Source: Duganella sp. Root336D2 (GTDB lineage: Bacteria; Pseudomonadota; Gammaproteobacteria; Burkholderiales; Burkholderiaceae_D). Taken from it: a stretch of 64,000 nt of DNA. A program made the translations under genes and the position numbers. How positions within the stretch are numbered: the stretch's first letter is position 1; every line of letters starts with the position of its first letter. Under the pieces are notes generated by a model. That model searched no databases, was not told the DNA's origin, and saw nothing but the letters and a program-made list of their open reading frames with translations. Positions 27,115 to 35,405 of this stretch are shown here, piece by piece. The stretch lies in NCBI RefSeq assembly GCF_001425005.1, contig NZ_LMDB01000004.1, positions 1 through 64,000 of the forward strand. The letters are read 5' to 3'.

Positions 27115-27413
27115 GATGAACTCCCTTTCGCTAGGAAAACTCTGATGCCTGGGCTGCGCATCATTGGCTTTACTATAGGAGCCATTCCTACGAGCAAGTT
27201 GATATTGCGCAAGTTTTCCGCACAGAACTTTTTCTCTCTGTCCCGTGTTCTATGTCACACTGGAGGTATGGGAGGGGTGTTGCAATGAGGTCGCGTTTCG
27301 CATGAAACTACGCAAAGTTAATTGCCGAGAATGCAAAAAAGATTTATCCTGATCAGCTATTCTTTAGAAAGCCCCTTGTTTTGCCGCTGAGCGCCTAGTT
27401 ATCGGACACTCAC
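27115..27413. other. divergent promoter region between flp and a diguanylate cyclase
   Basis: About 300 bp with no ORF of note and higher AT content than the genes beside it. On the minus strand TATAGT (about 27172-27177) could be a -10 for flp, with a poorly spaced TTGCTC upstream. I see no sigma-54 site and no clear palindrome. It must hold promoters for both the Tad operon and the diguanylate cyclase. Confidence 0.4.
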
Positions 27414-28460
27414 ATGGATTCCCTTTTGAAACATATGGTGGACATGACCGGCCACCGCGATCACACGATGCTCGACATCTCGGTAATCTCGGCGGTAGCG
27501 GAATTGGCATCCGCCACGCAGGCACGTGTGCTGAGCATCGTCAATATACGAGGCCAGCTGTACGTGCGCGCGCGCGCCGTGATCGAGCAAGGCCGTCCCG
27601 CGCGCATGGAGGAATACATGGACCCGGCCATTGCGGGCGACCCGGTCAGCAACTTCCCGGCCCTGGCGCGCTGCCTGGCCCACCACGAATCGAGCGCCGA
27701 CTACATGTCGCCCGAGGGTGAGCACACACTCTGGCTACCGATCTGGATGGGCGACAAGGCCGATACTTGCCTGGAAATCATCAATCCGACCCCGTACACC
27801 AGCGACACCATCCATATCATCGGTGGCGTTGTCAGCGTATACCGCAATTTCCAGAACCTGCTCGATTACAGCGAGCGCGATTCGCTGACCGGCCTGCTGA
27901 ACCGCAAGACCTTCGACGACCAGCTGGCCAAGATGCTGCAGGCTTCGGCCGAGCACGACGTGCTGGCCTTGCCGCCGGACGGGCGCGAGCGCCGCAATCC
28001 GCAGGAACAGGAAAAACAGTGGCTGGCCGTGGTCGATGTCGACCATTTCAAGGCAGTCAACGACAAATTCGGGCATTTATACGGCGATGAGGTGCTGATC
28101 CTGATCGCCAACCTGCTGCAGTCTTCCTTCCGCGCGCAGGACCGCGTGTTCCGCTTTGGCGGCGAGGAATTCGTGGTGCTGCTGCGTTCTTCGACGCTGG
28201 ATAACGCCAAGAAGATCATCGAACGCTTCCGCATGAACGTCGAACAGAACGTCTTCCCGCAAGTCGGGCAAGTGACGGTGAGTGTCGGCTTCGTCAGCAT
28301 CAGCGCCTATGAGGCGCCGGTGATCATCCTCGGCCGTGCCGACCAGGCCCTGTATTACGCCAAGAGCCACGGCCGCAATATGGCCTGCCATTACGATGAG
28401 CTGGTCAGCGGCGGCCAGCTGCAGACCGTCGAATCGAACGATACCGCCGAATTCTTCTGA
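27414..28460 (+). CDS. diguanylate cyclase with N-terminal GAF-like domain
   Basis: A 348-aa cytoplasmic protein. The N-terminal 145 residues resemble a GAF-type sensor. The GGDEF domain has the active site GGEEF at 249-253 and an RxxD inhibitory site (RAQD, 240-243) five residues before it, so it is likely active and product-inhibited. The insertion PPDGRERRNPQEQEKQ inside the domain is unusual. Its stop lies 3 bp from that of the convergent HD-GYP gene. Making c-di-GMP next to the Tad pilus operon fits control of attachment. Confidence 0.92.
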   Translation: MDSLLKHMVDMTGHRDHTMLDISVISAVAELASATQARVLSIVNIRGQLYVRARAVIEQGRPARMEEYMDPAIAGDPVSNFPALARCLAHHESSADYMSPEGEHTLWLPIWMGDKADTCLEIINPTPYTSDTIHIIGGVVSVYRNFQNLLDYSERDSLTGLLNRKTFDDQLAKMLQASAEHDVLALPPDGRERRNPQEQEKQWLAVVDVDHFKAVNDKFGHLYGDEVLILIANLLQSSFRAQDRVFRFGGEEFVVLLRSSTLDNAKKIIERFRMNVEQNVFPQVGQVTVSVGFVSISAYEAPVIILGRADQALYYAKSHGRNMACHYDELVSGGQLQTVESNDTAEFF

Positions 28461-28463
28461 CGC

Positions 28464-29690
28464 TCAGGCCCCTGCCAGGGTCAGGAAGCGCATCGGGTCC
28501 ACTTGCCACTTGGCCGGCGATTCATGGCCCACGATCTTGTCGCCGCCACCGAAGCCCAGGCCGCGCGACAGGTCGACCGTTTCCGGCTTGATGTAGACAT
28601 TTTTCCTGGTATTGAAGAACACGTTCACCTTCGGCGCCAGCAGGTTGCTTTCGTGCGGCTCGACCACAACGCCAAGTCGGCCCGATTCCAGCATCACCAG
28701 CGTGCCGACCGGGTAGATGCCGACGCAGCGCATGAATTCCTGCACCAGTTTCGGGTTGAAATGGTGCTTGCTCCATTCGTAAATCTTGCGCAGGGCGGCC
28801 GCGGCCGGAAGGCCCTTGTGATACACGCGGTCTGCCGTAATGGCATCGTAAACGTCGACAATTGCCGCCATCTGCGCAATCTCGCTGATTTCGTTGCCGG
28901 CCAGCTTGTCCGGGTAGCCGGTGCCATCGAGCCGCTCGTGGTGGTGGCGCGTGATGTCCAGCGCCAGCGCCGGCACGTCCGGCGACTCCTTCAGGATGTT
29001 GAAGCCATCCATCGGGTGCTTCTTGATGATGGCGAATTCCTCGTCGGTCAGCGGCCCCGGCTTGTTCAGGATCGCGTCCGGCACCAGTGCCTTGCCGGTA
29101 TCGTGCAGCAGGCCGCCGAGGCCGGCCTCGCGCACGATGTGATCGTCCATCTCGCGCGCATTGGCGAAAGCCACCAGCAGCGCGCACACGCTGACCGAGT
29201 GCAGGAAGGTGTAATCGTCCTTGGACTTGATGCGCAGCAGGCCCAGCAAGGCGCCCGGGTTGCGCAGAATGGATTCCGTGATGTTCTGCACCACCGGCTG
29301 CACCGAGCCGATCTCGATTGCCTTGCCGAGGCGGGCATCGGCCATCACATTGCGCACCACGCCGGCGGCCTGGTGGCGGATCTGTGCCGCCCGCTGCAAC
29401 TCCTCGCCGAGGGAAGTGCGGATGATGCGCGACGGCTCTTTAGCGATCTCTTCGACTTCACGCTCGGTGGCGGCCTGTGCTTCGGCGAGCGAAGGCGCAT
29501 CCTCCACATCGAGTCCTTTGGACGCATCGATCACCACATCATGGATGCCGGCCTGGATGATCTTCTGGATCTGCTCCTGGCTGGAAATCTCGAAGCGGTT
29601 GCGGACGAACGGGTGGGTCATCCAGTCGCAACTCAGGTCGTGGATATACATGCCGACCTTTAACTGCGCCGAATCGACTTTCTTTAACAT
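28464..29690 (-). CDS. HD-GYP c-di-GMP phosphodiesterase with DUF3391 domain
   Basis: A 408-aa protein: an N-terminal DUF3391 domain (about 1-130, beginning LKKVDSAQLKVGMYIHDLSCDWMTHPF) and an HD-GYP domain with HDTGK (196-200), HHHERLDGTGYP (about 249-260) and VDVYDAITADR. The intact HD and GYP motifs predict hydrolysis of c-di-GMP to GMP or pGpG. It is convergent with the diguanylate cyclase, giving opposing enzymes side by side. Confidence 0.93.
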   Translation of the reverse strand: MLKKVDSAQLKVGMYIHDLSCDWMTHPFVRNRFEISSQEQIQKIIQAGIHDVVIDASKGLDVEDAPSLAEAQAATEREVEEIAKEPSRIIRTSLGEELQRAAQIRHQAAGVVRNVMADARLGKAIEIGSVQPVVQNITESILRNPGALLGLLRIKSKDDYTFLHSVSVCALLVAFANAREMDDHIVREAGLGGLLHDTGKALVPDAILNKPGPLTDEEFAIIKKHPMDGFNILKESPDVPALALDITRHHHERLDGTGYPDKLAGNEISEIAQMAAIVDVYDAITADRVYHKGLPAAAALRKIYEWSKHHFNPKLVQEFMRCVGIYPVGTLVMLESGRLGVVVEPHESNLLAPKVNVFFNTRKNVYIKPETVDLSRGLGFGGGDKIVGHESPAKWQVDPMRFLTLAGA

Positions 29691-29759
29691 GGTGAGGCTC
29701 GCGAGATAAATCCGTGAAGAACGTTAGAATAAGTATACACAATGTTATCCTACGGGAAT

Positions 29760-30689
29760 ATGGAACTTCGCCAACTGCGCTATTTTGTCGCCATTGTTGA
29801 CCACGGATCGTTGTCTCGAGCCGCACTGGTATTGCATGTTGCACAACCCGCGCTGACCCAGCAGCTACGCCAGCTCGAAGAGGAACTGGGCGCCCAGCTG
29901 CTGCACCGCAGCGCCCAGGGCGTGGTCAGCACCGATGCCGGCAAAGTGTTTTACGACCATGCGCAAGCAATCCTGAAGCAGGTGGCCGACGCCCGCTCCG
30001 CCGTCACCCAGTCGGCGCGACCTTCCGGCAGTGTCACCATGGGCCTGCCGCACAGTATTTCCGGGGCCCTGGCGCTGCCCCTGCTGACCGCCGCGCGCGA
30101 GCAATATCCCGACATTACGCTGCAGTTGACCGAAGAACTGACCGGAAACCTGGCAGAACAGCTCAAAAGCGGCCGGGTCAACCTGGCCGTCCTGTTCGAC
30201 GACGGCCAGTTGACGCCGTTTTCCACCACCCCGCTGGCGGAAGAAGAACTGCGCTTCATATGCCGCCACGACGCCGTGTGGTTTACCGACCGCGACACGG
30301 TGACGCTGCAGCAAGCCCTGAACACCACCCTGATCCTGCCCGGCTTGCAGCATGGCGTACGGCCGCGTATCGAAGCGATGGCGCGCGCCGCCGGGCTGGT
30401 GATTGGCAACGTCATCGAAATCAACTCGATCGCCATCCTGAAGTCCGCCATCATGGCCGGCATGGGCGCAACAATCTTGCCGGTTGCACCAGTTTTGCCT
30501 GAAATCGAACTCGGCCAGATGCGCAGCGTGCGCATCAACAATCCCGCCATCAGCCGTACCGTGGTGTTGTGTGCTTCGCGCAACATCCCCCTGACCAACG
30601 CCGCCAACGCCATCGCCGCACTGACCCAGCAAGTCGCCACCGAGCTGTGCCAGCGCAACACCTGGCCCGGCGCCCGCCTCCTCAGTTGA
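29760..30689 (+). CDS. LysR-family transcriptional regulator
   Basis: Started at the ATG at 29760 (MELRQLRYFVAIVDHGS), giving 309 aa; ACGGGA precedes it. The N-terminal winged helix (LSRAALVLHVAQPALTQQLRQLEEELGAQLLHR) and the C-terminal type 2 periplasmic-binding-like effector domain are typical. The sequence is of the Nac/Cbl-like group (SGSVTMGLPHSISGALALPLL). The neighbouring binding-protein gene is convergent, so the target is not obvious. Its stop codon lies inside a long palindrome. Confidence 0.9.
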   Translation: MELRQLRYFVAIVDHGSLSRAALVLHVAQPALTQQLRQLEEELGAQLLHRSAQGVVSTDAGKVFYDHAQAILKQVADARSAVTQSARPSGSVTMGLPHSISGALALPLLTAAREQYPDITLQLTEELTGNLAEQLKSGRVNLAVLFDDGQLTPFSTTPLAEEELRFICRHDAVWFTDRDTVTLQQALNTTLILPGLQHGVRPRIEAMARAAGLVIGNVIEINSIAILKSAIMAGMGATILPVAPVLPEIELGQMRSVRINNPAISRTVVLCASRNIPLTNAANAIAALTQQVATELCQRNTWPGARLLS

Positions 30690-30793
30690 GCCCGTGTCAC
30701 ACCTTGGGGTCACACCCCAAAGGTGACACGAGCTCAACTGTTCGATGCATGTGCTCGTGTCACACTTCGGGTGTGACCCCATGGTGGGACACG
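30686..30793. repeat. two large palindromic hairpins (GTGTCAC family)
   Basis: A near-perfect inverted repeat runs from 30686 to 30737 with arms TTGAGC-CGTGTCAC and GTGACACG-GCTCAA and an inner TTGGGGT/ACCCCAA pair. A second unit at 30756-30793 has arms CGTGTC/GACACG around TCACAC-TTCGG-GTGTGA. They lie between the convergent LysR and binding-protein genes, and the first overlaps the LysR stop codon. There is no T-run, so a classical terminator is unlikely. Confidence 0.85.
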
Positions 30794-30803
30794 GACTGGG
30801 CCG

Positions 30804-31532
30804 TTAGGTCAGCTTATGTCGTGCAAGGATGCGGCGCAAGGTGCCGTCGGCCTGCATTGATTCCAGCGCACGCTGGAACAGGCCGACATCGCTGGCATCA
30901 AAATCCAGCGAGCCGGCCAGCCAGGCGGTGCTGGTGCCGACCGGCGCGCTGGTTTCGAACCCGCTTTCGCTCGCCCCTTGGCCTTTCAGCGAAGCGGAAA
31001 TGATGCGGCGCTCGCCGAACGCCGCGTCGGCCATGCCGCCCAGCAGGAAACGGTGCACTTCATCGATCGAACTGGCTTCGACAAGGCGCGTGAAACCCTG
31101 TTCTTTCAAGATGGCGGCCTGGGCGGCGCCGCGCAGCAGGGCGATGCGCTTTTCCTTCATCTGCTCCAGCGGCAGAAGCTTGCCGCGCACTGCGAGCAGC
31201 ACATAGTTTTCCTCAAATAGCGGCACCAGCCAGCGGTATTGCGCCTCGCGCTCCGGCAGGCGGGTCAGCGGGTAGATGGCAGTGGCGGGCATGGTGGTGG
31301 CCAGGAATTGCGCGCGGCGCCAGGGCACGAACTGGGTCGCCGGCCGCACGCCGGCCCGCTGGCATAACTCCGCCACAATTTCTTGCAGGCCGCCTGGCTG
31401 GCCGCTTTCATGCACCAGGGAAGGCAAGTGGCTGGTCACCAGCTGCATCTTGCGCGCCACACCGGCCAGCGCCAGCACCGGTCTGGCCAAAAACACGGCT
31501 GTCGCCGCCAGGATTGTTCGTCGAGCTATCAT
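30804..31532 (-). CDS. periplasmic substrate-binding protein (SBP_bac_3-like)
   Basis: A 242-aa protein with a signal peptide containing twin Arg (MIARRTILAATAVFLARPVLALA) and a two-lobe solute-binding fold: MQLVTSHLPSLVHE, AELCQRAGV, RRAQFLATTMPATAIYPLTRLPEREAQYRWLVPL and IALLRGAAQAAILKEQG. It resembles orphan amino-acid-type binding proteins of beta-proteobacteria. No ABC transporter permease is nearby, so it may act as a sensor or in a remote system. Confidence 0.8.
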   Translation of the reverse strand: MIARRTILAATAVFLARPVLALAGVARKMQLVTSHLPSLVHESGQPGGLQEIVAELCQRAGVRPATQFVPWRRAQFLATTMPATAIYPLTRLPEREAQYRWLVPLFEENYVLLAVRGKLLPLEQMKEKRIALLRGAAQAAILKEQGFTRLVEASSIDEVHRFLLGGMADAAFGERRIISASLKGQGASESGFETSAPVGTSTAWLAGSLDFDASDVGLFQRALESMQADGTLRRILARHKLT

Positions 31533-31562
31533 TTTTTCTTATACCCCCATCCCCAAACCGTA

Positions 31563-31578
31563 TTTCCGTATACGTAAA
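31563..31578. promoter_or_regulatory. ACGT-type palindrome upstream of the indolepyruvate oxidoreductase
   Basis: TTTCCGTATACGTAAA is a 16-bp palindrome with one mismatch, resembling the TTTACGTwwACGTAAA sites of MerR-family LiuR regulators of branched-chain amino-acid catabolism. It lies between divergent genes, about 130 bp before the start at 31708. The assignment to LiuR is inference. Confidence 0.45.
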
Positions 31579-31707
31579 GTAAACCGTAAACTCGCCCGTT
31601 GAAAAGGCCTGCACACCCGCAGGCGTTGTGACTTAGGCAAGGACGCGCTTACCCGGCGCCGACCAATGCCAGGCACGCACCGAATCATGATTTTGGAGAC
31701 AGCCACC

Positions 31708-34700
31708 ATGCCAGACGGCAGCAGCTCGCCTGTACTACACGACGTCACCCTCGACGACAAATTCACTTCCACCACCGGTAAAGTCTTCCTGTCCGGCATC
31801 CAGGCGCTGGTGCGCTTGCCAATGATGCAACAATTGCGCGATGCGCGCGACGGCCTGAGCACCGGCGGCTTCATTTCCGGCTACCGCGGTTCCCCGCTGG
31901 GCGGCCTGGACGAGACCCTGTGGAAGGCGCAAAAGCACCTCGAGAAACACAATGTGCAATTCGTGCCGGGCGTGAACGAGGACCTGGCGGCGACCGCCGT
32001 CTGGGGCTCGCAGCAGGTTGACCTGATCGGCCCGGCCAAGTACGACGGCGTGTTCGCCATGTGGTACGGCAAGGGCCCTGGCGTGGACCGCTGCGGCGAC
32101 GTCTTCAAGCATATGAACCATGCCGGCACGTCCAGGCATGGCGGCATCCTGCTGGTGGCCGGCGACGACCACGGCGCCTATTCCTCCACCCTGCCGCACC
32201 AGTCGGACCACATCTTCTCCGCCTGCATGATCCCGGTCCTGTATCCATGCAATGTGCAGGAATACATCGACCTCGGTATCCACGGCTGGGCCATGTCGCG
32301 CTTCTCCGGCTGCGCCGTTGCCTTCAAGGCGCTGGCGGACACCGTGGAGTCGAGCGCTTCGATCGACGCCGATCCTTTCCGCGTCGACGTCAAGATTCCG
32401 AAGGACTTCGTGATGCCGGAAGGCGGCCTGAATGCCCGCCTGTCCGCGATCCCGCTGGGCCAGCAAGCGCGCAACCAGGAAGCGCTGATGCAGGACTACA
32501 AGATCTACGCGGCCTTGGCTTACGCCCGCGAGAACAAACTGAATCACACCACCATCGATTCCAAGAACGCCAAGCTGGGCATCATCGCCTCCGGCAAGTC
32601 CTACCTGGACGTGCTGGAAGCGCTGGAAGAACTGGGCATCGACGAAGCCATGGCCGCCACGGTCGGCCTGCGCCTGTTCAAGGTCTCCATGCCATGGCCG
32701 CTGGAGCCGGACTCGGTGCGCGAATTCGCGCAAGGCCTGGACGAAATCCTGGTGGTGGAAGAGAAGCGCCAGTTCGTCGAATACCAGCTGAAGGAACAAC
32801 TGTACAACTGGCGCGACGACGTGCGTCCACACATCATCGGCAAGTTCGACGACAAGGGTGAGTGGGTTGCGCCGCGCGGTGAATGGCTGCTGCCGCCGAA
32901 GGCCGACTTCTCCGTGTCGCAGGTGGCGCGCGTGATCGCCAGCCGCGTAGCGCGCTACATCGCCGACGCCGGCATCCAGGACCAGATCAAGGCCCGCCTG
33001 AGCTTCCTTGAAGCCAAGGATGCAGTGCTGAAGAAGGCCATCGAGACCCCGTTCCGCCCGGCCTTCTACTGCTCCGGCTGCCCGCACAACACCTCGACCA
33101 AGGTGCCGGAAGGTTCCTTCGCGCTGGCCGGCATCGGCTGCCACGTGATGGCCACCTCGATCTACCCTGAGATGAACAAGCTGACCACCCATATGGGCGG
33201 AGAAGGCACGCCGTGGATCGGCCAGGCTGCATTCAGCAAGGTGCCGCACGTATTCCAGAACCTGGGCGACGGCACCTACTTCCACTCCGGCTACCTGGCG
33301 ATCCGCGCCGCCGTGGCTGCGAAGGTCAACATCACCTACAAGATCCTGTACAACGATGCGGTGGCAATGACCGGCGGCCAGCCTGTTGACGGCACTGTTT
33401 CCGTGCCGATGATCGCGCAGCAGATGGCGGCCGAAGGCATCAAGCGCATCGCGCTGGTGACCGAAGACCTGTCGCGCTATACCGACCGTTCCGCCCTGCC
33501 TGCCATCGTTTCCCTGCACGACCGCAAGGAGATGGACGCCGTACAGCGCGAAATGCGTGAACTGCCCGGCTGCACCGTCATCATCTACGACCAGACCTGC
33601 GCCGCCGAGAAGCGCCGCCGCCGCAAGAAGGGCGAGTTCCCTGACCCGAGCAAGCGCATGGTCATCAACGAAGCCGTGTGCGAAGGTTGCGGCGATTGCG
33701 GCATCCAGTCCAACTGCGTCTCGATCCTGCCGAAGGAAACTGAATTCGGCCGCAAGCGCACCATCGACCAGTCTTCCTGCAACAAGGACTACTCGTGCAC
33801 CAAGGGCTTCTGCCCATCCTTCGTCACCGTCGAAGGCGGTACGCTGAAGAAGACCAAGACCGGCACCGCGAAGAACGATGACTGGGGCGATATCCCTGCG
33901 CCGGCACTGCCAGGCCTCGAGCACCCATACAATATCCTGATCAATGGTATCGGCGGCACCGGCGTGATTACCGTCGGCGCACTGATGGGCATGGCCGCGC
34001 ACCTGGAGGGCAAAGGGGCTTCCGTGCTGGACATGACCGGCATGTCGCAGAAGAACGGCTCCGTGACTTCCCACGTCAAAGTGGCGAAGACCCCGGCCCA
34101 CCTGCGCGCGCAGCGCATCGCCACCGGCGAAGCAGACCTGATCCTGGGCTGCGACATGCTGACCTCCGGCGCCTATGACGCCGTGTCGAAGATGCGCCCT
34201 GGCCGCACCTTCGCCATCGTCAACCAGCACGAGCAGCCGCCAGGCACCTTCGCGCAGAACGCCGACTGGCAGTACCCGGCTGAAAGCGTGGAAGCCCTGA
34301 TCACCGAATCCGTCGGCGGCGCGCAATCGGTGGACTTCATCAACGCCACCAAGCTGGCTACCGCGCTGATGGGCGATTCGATTGCATCCAACCTGTTCAT
34401 GATGGGTTACGCATGGCAGAAAGGCCGCATCCCGCTGAGCGAAGCCGCCCTGCTGCGCGCCATTGAACTGAATGGCGTGGCGGTTGAATCGAACAAGCGC
34501 TCCTTCCTGTGGGGCCGCCGTGCCGCCGTGGACTTCAAGCGCGTGGAAAAGGTTGCGACCCCGACCCAGGCGGTCGTGGTGCAGATGCCACAATCGCTGG
34601 AAAACGTGATCAAGAAGCGCGTCGAGTTCCTGACCGCTTACCAGGACGCTGCTTACGCTGCGACCTATGAAGACCTGGTGCAGCAAGTGCGCTCGAAAGA

Positions 34701-35241
34701 GACCCTGCTGGGCCTGGGCAACAAGCTGTCGACCGCGGTCGCCAAGTCGCTGTTCAAGCTGATGTCCTATAAAGATGAATATGAGGTGGCGCGCCTGTAC
34801 ACCGACGGCCGCTTCGTGGAGCAGCTGAAGACCCAGTTCGAAGGCGATTTCTCGCTGAAGTTCAACCTGGCGCCGCCGCTGTTCGCGAAGAAGGATGCCA
34901 AGGGCCACCTGGTCAAGGCGGAGTACGGTTCGTGGATGTGGAAGGCGTTCACCCTGCTGGCCAGGTTCAAGGGCCTGCGCGGTGGTACGTTCGACATCTT
35001 CGGCTACACCGAGGAGCGTAAGATGGAACGCGCGCTGATCACCGAGTTCCGCGGCGTTATTGCTGAGCTGCTGGGCGGATTGTCGGCTGCGAACCATGAG
35101 CAGGCGGTGGCGATTGCCAACCTGCCGGAGAAGATTCGTGGCTTTGGCCATGTGAAGGAAAAGGCTGTCGCGGAGTACCAGGTGAACCGGGCGAAGATGA
35201 TGGCTGCGTTCAAGGGCGCGGGTCACGCACACGCTGCTTGA
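31708..35241 (+). CDS. fused indolepyruvate ferredoxin oxidoreductase (IorAB-type)
   Basis: The start at 31708 is preferred because GGAG sits 9 nt before it; product 1,177 aa. The order is a pyrimidine-binding half (GFISGYRGSPLGGLDETLW), a TPP-binding half (CSGCPHNTSTKV, GGEGTPWIGQAAF, NDAVAMTGGQPVDG), a cysteine-rich linker for iron-sulfur clusters (VCEGCGDC, SNC, SSCNKDYSCTKGFCPSF), and the gamma-type domain (GIGGTGVITVGALMGMAAHLEG, MSQKNGSVTSHVK). It oxidatively decarboxylates aryl or branched 2-oxo acids to acyl-CoA. Its neighbour icmF suits amino-acid breakdown. Confidence 0.92.
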   Translation: MPDGSSSPVLHDVTLDDKFTSTTGKVFLSGIQALVRLPMMQQLRDARDGLSTGGFISGYRGSPLGGLDETLWKAQKHLEKHNVQFVPGVNEDLAATAVWGSQQVDLIGPAKYDGVFAMWYGKGPGVDRCGDVFKHMNHAGTSRHGGILLVAGDDHGAYSSTLPHQSDHIFSACMIPVLYPCNVQEYIDLGIHGWAMSRFSGCAVAFKALADTVESSASIDADPFRVDVKIPKDFVMPEGGLNARLSAIPLGQQARNQEALMQDYKIYAALAYARENKLNHTTIDSKNAKLGIIASGKSYLDVLEALEELGIDEAMAATVGLRLFKVSMPWPLEPDSVREFAQGLDEILVVEEKRQFVEYQLKEQLYNWRDDVRPHIIGKFDDKGEWVAPRGEWLLPPKADFSVSQVARVIASRVARYIADAGIQDQIKARLSFLEAKDAVLKKAIETPFRPAFYCSGCPHNTSTKVPEGSFALAGIGCHVMATSIYPEMNKLTTHMGGEGTPWIGQAAFSKVPHVFQNLGDGTYFHSGYLAIRAAVAAKVNITYKILYNDAVAMTGGQPVDGTVSVPMIAQQMAAEGIKRIALVTEDLSRYTDRSALPAIVSLHDRKEMDAVQREMRELPGCTVIIYDQTCAAEKRRRRKKGEFPDPSKRMVINEAVCEGCGDCGIQSNCVSILPKETEFGRKRTIDQSSCNKDYSCTKGFCPSFVTVEGGTLKKTKTGTAKNDDWGDIPAPALPGLEHPYNILINGIGGTGVITVGALMGMAAHLEGKGASVLDMTGMSQKNGSVTSHVKVAKTPAHLRAQRIATGEADLILGCDMLTSGAYDAVSKMRPGRTFAIVNQHEQPPGTFAQNADWQYPAESVEALITESVGGAQSVDFINATKLATALMGDSIASNLFMMGYAWQKGRIPLSEAALLRAIELNGVAVESNKRSFLWGRRAAVDFKRVEKVATPTQAVVVQMPQSLENVIKKRVEFLTAYQDAAYAATYEDLVQQVRSKETLLGLGNKLSTAVAKSLFKLMSYKDEYEVARLYTDGRFVEQLKTQFEGDFSLKFNLAPPLFAKKDAKGHLVKAEYGSWMWKAFTLLARFKGLRGGTFDIFGYTEERKMERALITEFRGVIAELLGGLSAANHEQAVAIANLPEKIRGFGHVKEKAVAEYQVNRAKMMAAFKGAGHAHAA

Positions 35242-35257
35242 AACCGGCAAGACTGGA

Positions 35258-35317
35258 TCTGACCCAAGGGTCAGACCCGCTATGCGGCAGCCGCCGGTCG
35301 GGTCCGACCCTTGGGTC
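35258..35317. repeat. GGGTC-type palindromic repeats after the oxidoreductase gene
   Basis: TCTGACCC-AA-GGGTCAGA at 35258-35275 is a perfect hairpin, and GACCC-TT-GGGTC lies at 35306-35317. The short sequence TTTACCGGTTT follows (about 35327-35337) and reappears after another hairpin near 38738. The units are related to those at 30.7 and 38.7 kb. Confidence 0.8.
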
Positions 35318-35345
35318 GTACCCTGATTTACCGGTTTAGAATCGC

Positions 35346-35377
35346 TTGACTTGACGTTAACGTAAACGTCATATAAT
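35346..35377 (+). promoter_or_regulatory. icmF promoter with MerR-type palindromic spacer
   Basis: A -35 TTGACT (35346-35351) and a perfect -10 TATAAT (35372-35377) are 20 bp apart, longer than the normal 17. The spacer itself is TGACGTTAACGTAAACGTCA, a 20-bp palindrome with only two mismatched positions. A 19-20-bp spacer filled by a palindrome is the hallmark of MerR-family promoters; the ACGT core matches LiuR-type sites. Confidence 0.65.
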
Positions 35378-35405
35378 CAAAATTCCCCCGTTCCAAGGAA
35401 CAAAA

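Noticed and set aside
30686..30793. Palindromes as insertion-sequence ends
   Set aside because: No transposase ORF lies between or beside them and no target duplication is visible; they are self-contained hairpins.
31735..35250. A 1,171-aa open frame antisense to the indolepyruvate oxidoreductase
   Set aside because: It mirrors the sense gene almost end to end and is produced by high-GC codon bias. It has His/Gln/Asp-rich composition with no domain and no ribosome binding site.
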